The position numbers were made by a program, and so were the translations under genes. Under the pieces are notes generated by a model. The model did no database searches and was not told where the DNA came from. It saw only the letters and a program-made list of their open reading frames with translations. A DNA stretch of 64,000 nt from Tessaracoccus palaemonis (GTDB lineage Bacteria > Actinomycetota > Actinomycetes > Propionibacteriales > Propionibacteriaceae): contig NZ_CP079216.1 in NCBI RefSeq assembly GCF_019316905.1, forward strand, positions 620,001-684,000. The letters run 5' to 3'. The number at the start of each line of letters is the position of its first letter. The stretch's first letter is position 1. Shown piece by piece: positions 61,860 to 64,000 of this stretch.

Positions 61860-62432
61860 TCAGGTGGTGGTGACCCTCCGCCGCCACCGCGATGGCTGTG
61901 CGCTCACCACCGTGGTCGGTGCGGTGGCGGGGAGGGGGGCTGGTGGGGTGGCTCGTCGGCTGATGGCGGCCAGCGGGTCCGCCATCGTCTTCGGCTTCCG
62001 GTTGACGCCGGGGAGCCTGTCGAGGAGGCGGGCGAGGGCGGTGGGGGGCTCAGGGGCCCGACCGCCCGCCGTGATGATGCGGAAGTTGTCCACGGCGTTG
62101 GCGACTGCCCGGAGAGTCGGCTTGCCGAGAGCCCGCACGCGGGCCGGGTCGATGCTGCCCATGTGCTCGCCGTCGAATCCCGCCAGCGCCTTGAAACGCG
62201 CAAGTACCGTCACGCCGCCGAGCCGGTGGGCCTCGACGATGCGGTCGTCGTCGTCGAGCAGGAACAACACGATCGAGCCCGCGACGAGTCCGCCCCGGAA
62301 CTTGCCCATGGCGACGCGGCCACGACGGCGCAGCGCGATGAACAGCTGCGAGAACGCCTGCGTCTGCCTGAAGCTCAGGAAGGACTGGGCGACCCAGGCG
62401 ATGCCGATCGCGATGATGAATATCCAGAACAT
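61860..62432 (-). CDS. gutM: Glucitol operon activator GutM-like protein
   Basis: 190 aa. One N-terminal TM (FWIFIIAIGIAWVAQSF), SFRQTQAFSQLFIALRRRGRVAMGKFRGG, then VLFLLDDDDRIVEAHRLGGVTVLARF typical of GutM, and a Pro/Ala-rich basic C-terminal tail longer than usual. Family members are named activators, but the membrane segment makes direct DNA binding doubtful. Lies 11 bases after the PRD-regulator stop. Confidence 0.88.
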   Translation of the reverse strand: MFWIFIIAIGIAWVAQSFLSFRQTQAFSQLFIALRRRGRVAMGKFRGGLVAGSIVLFLLDDDDRIVEAHRLGGVTVLARFKALAGFDGEHMGSIDPARVRALGKPTLRAVANAVDNFRIITAGGRAPEPPTALARLLDRLPGVNRKPKTMADPLAAISRRATPPAPLPATAPTTVVSAQPSRWRRRVTTT

Positions 62433-62443
62433 CGTTGTTCTCC

Positions 62444-64000
62444 TCAGTGTCCGAGGGGGTTGGTTTCCATCACGTAGAAGAACTCCTCATACGTGGTGAC
62501 GCGGCACAGTTGGTCGATCAGGTCGTGGCGTCCGCCGAGCCGCAGGACCTCGTCGTAGACCGCGACGAGGATGTCGTCGCTGCGCCCCACGACGGCGGGG
62601 ACGCCGAGCATCACGATGATCCGGATGCCGGGTTCGTCCAGTTCGCTCGGCACGACGCCGACTGCAAGCAGAACGTCTGCGGTGCTCTCCAAGGTGATGT
62701 GGGGGAAGCCGACCCACTCGTCGAGCTGCATGCGCCTCTCCGCGCCCCTTGCGACGATGCGGTCGCTGAAGCCGGGCTCCGCGAGATGCCGCGCCTCCAG
62801 CTGCCGGGACATGTACTCGATGCCCTCCGCGAACGACGTGCCGGGTGGGAGCGCGAAGAAGTGGCGCGAGTCCAGGGCCCCCGCCAGCACCGACCCCTTG
62901 GAGTCGCCGGGCGTGATGGGTAGCCGGAGGCGGACCTTGCGGATCTGGGTCTCGAGCGCGAGCCTGTCGAGGACGTGCGTCACGTGGATGACAGGGGCGG
63001 CGCAGTCGACGGCCGAGCCGTCGGTGGCGACCACAAGGTCGGCGTCGGACAGGGCGGCGGGCGAGGCCTCCGCGGGGGTGAGGACCTGGATGCGTGCCGA
63101 GTCCGGCAGGATCTTCGCGATCTGCAGCCGCACGAGTTCCGCGGCGATCCGGCCGGCGCCGGCCACCACGGTCACCCGCAACGGCTGTGCCTCGGCGGCG
63201 TCGCGGGAGGCCAGGAACACCTGGAAGTAGGTGGCGAGGTATCCGACCTCGGCCGACTCGACGGGAAGCCCCATCCGCTCACTGATCACGCGGGAGGCCA
63301 CGGTGGCCATCCGGTAGGCGACCGGGTACTCGTGGCTGATGTCGCCCATGGCCGAGTCGTCGACCCAGATGCGGTACCGCATCCGGTTGACCATGAAGGA
63401 GACGTGTCGGGCGAACTCGCCGAGAAAGGCGCTGCCCTCCAGGTTGATCGCCATCTCGGCGTCGACGGCAGCCAGGATCTCCTCGACGAGCCCGGCGACA
63501 TCGGAGTGCGCATAGCGCTCCGCGACGGTGACGTCGTCCGGAGCCCGCATGCCGATCACGGGGAGGGCCAGGAAACCGACGTCACCGCGCCCGAGGTGGA
63601 CATCGAACCGGGAGGCGATGGCCGCGGCGAACCGCTGGGCGAAGTCGTGGGCGGGGGTCCCCTCCACGCTGCGGTAGGTGTCGGGGAGGGCTTCGAGCCG
63701 GCACCCGAGGCGGGCCCTGTTGAGGGCCACAACTCCCCACCTCGCCAGCTCGAAGGCCTTCGAAGAGCTGAGCCCGGCCTGGCTGGCCACGTCGGTTGCC
63801 AGGGCTCGGACCGCCCGGAGCTGCTCCTCGTCCGGGAACGTGGCCGCGAAGTGGTACCGCAGCACGTGGAGCCGCTGCAGGAGTTCAGGGCCCTCCAGGA
63901 CGAGGCCCACGTTGGTGCGACCCTCGATCTCGAGGTCTGACTCCTTCAGCAGGCTCCGGAGCCGTGTCAGGTCGGCGACGACCGTCGTCCTTCCCACCGA
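62444..64000 (-). CDS. BglG/LicR-type PRD regulator with PTS EIIB and EIIA domains, 5'-partial
   Basis: Frame open to the right edge; 518 residues visible. They begin within the wing of the N-terminal HTH (SVGRTTVVADLTRLRSLLKE, then LEIEGRTNVGLVLEG). PRD1 about 50-165 and PRD2 about 165-270 (FARHVSFMVNRMRYRI with the conserved His). An EIIB-like fold at ~273-360 begins VVAGAGRIAAE, where the phosphorylated Cys of active EIIB is missing. The C-terminal EIIA of fructose/mannitol type has the His in GFPHITLES. Likely activates the glucitol operon depending on phosphorylation by HPr and EIIs. Confidence 0.9.
   Translation of the reverse strand, partial: SVGRTTVVADLTRLRSLLKESDLEIEGRTNVGLVLEGPELLQRLHVLRYHFAATFPDEEQLRAVRALATDVASQAGLSSSKAFELARWGVVALNRARLGCRLEALPDTYRSVEGTPAHDFAQRFAAAIASRFDVHLGRGDVGFLALPVIGMRAPDDVTVAERYAHSDVAGLVEEILAAVDAEMAINLEGSAFLGEFARHVSFMVNRMRYRIWVDDSAMGDISHEYPVAYRMATVASRVISERMGLPVESAEVGYLATYFQVFLASRDAAEAQPLRVTVVAGAGRIAAELVRLQIAKILPDSARIQVLTPAEASPAALSDADLVVATDGSAVDCAAPVIHVTHVLDRLALETQIRKVRLRLPITPGDSKGSVLAGALDSRHFFALPPGTSFAEGIEYMSRQLEARHLAEPGFSDRIVARGAERRMQLDEWVGFPHITLESTADVLLAVGVVPSELDEPGIRIIVMLGVPAVVGRSDDILVAVYDEVLRLGGRHDLIDQLCRVTTYEEFFYVMETNPLGH

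Overview
The window is a high-GC (roughly 70%) Actinomycetota chromosome segment. Several features point to a Propionibacteriaceae-like relative: the eukaryotic-type UTP-glucose-1-phosphate uridylyltransferase, the glp-sepX cell-division pair, probable leaderless starts of the form TANNNT-N6/7-ATG/GTG, DUF222/HNH proteins, and many REP-like repeats built on the core CCTGAGCTTGTCGAAGGG. This placement is an inference; there is no rRNA or marker comparison in the window.

Layout. (a) 1-8.6 kb is conserved core: the UGP end, mscL, a DUF222/HNH gene riddled with REP sequence, a SAF-domain protein, an FmdB zinc ribbon, 5-formyl-THF cyclo-ligase, a MoeA-like Glp, SepX/GlpR and tRNA-Ala(CGC). (b) 8.7-17.3 kb is a defence island: a lone reverse-strand gene, then hsdM-hsdS-GIY-YIG-hsdR in overlapping order, followed by a DUF3800 protein. 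hsdS carries a 12-bp tandem repeat in its spacer helix. (c) 17.4-42.5 kb starts with an MFS sugar transporter and a 106-bp palindrome. It continues with a Wzx/Wzy-type exopolysaccharide locus: initiating phosphoglycosyltransferase, a 1972-residue secreted modular protein, GDP-fucose synthesis (gmd, fcl), two GT4 transferases, LMW tyrosine phosphatase, a Wzz/BY-kinase fused to an SGNH domain, Wzy, Wzx, two hexapeptide acyltransferases, a CDP-alcohol phosphotransferase, a secreted GH71-type alpha-1,3-glucanase and a TagD-like cytidylyltransferase. (d) 42.5-48.1 kb holds a flavin reductase, a sigma factor fused to a membrane-anchored anti-sigma-like tail, a uracil permease, an FAD oxidoreductase and an ArsC-family protein. 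(e) 48.2-55.1 kb returns to core: protein mannosyltransferase, rsmI, tatD, rsmA, ispE, MarR, TetR and tag. (f) 55.2-57.8 kb has a second DUF222/HNH gene and tRNA-Gln with a 1.05-kb mini-element bounded by 19-bp direct repeats of the tRNA 3' end. (g) 57.8-64 kb is a glucitol/sorbitol PTS operon with its own EI and HPr and a PRD-type regulator that runs off the right edge.

How it works together. Blocks (a) and (e) look like neighbouring stretches of one ancestral core order, as in Mycobacterium, pulled apart by about 40 kb of accessory DNA. The EPS block encodes initiation, sugar supply, polymerisation, export, kinase/phosphatase control, decoration and a matrix hydrolase. The most unusual items are the BY-kinase/SGNH fusion with an apparently dead hydrolase triad, the MoeA-like Glp that lacks the catalytic-loop Asp next to SepX, the HNH gene with repeat DNA translated as a Pro-rich linker, the hsdS spacer repeat, the concentric palindrome and the mini-element at tRNA-Gln.
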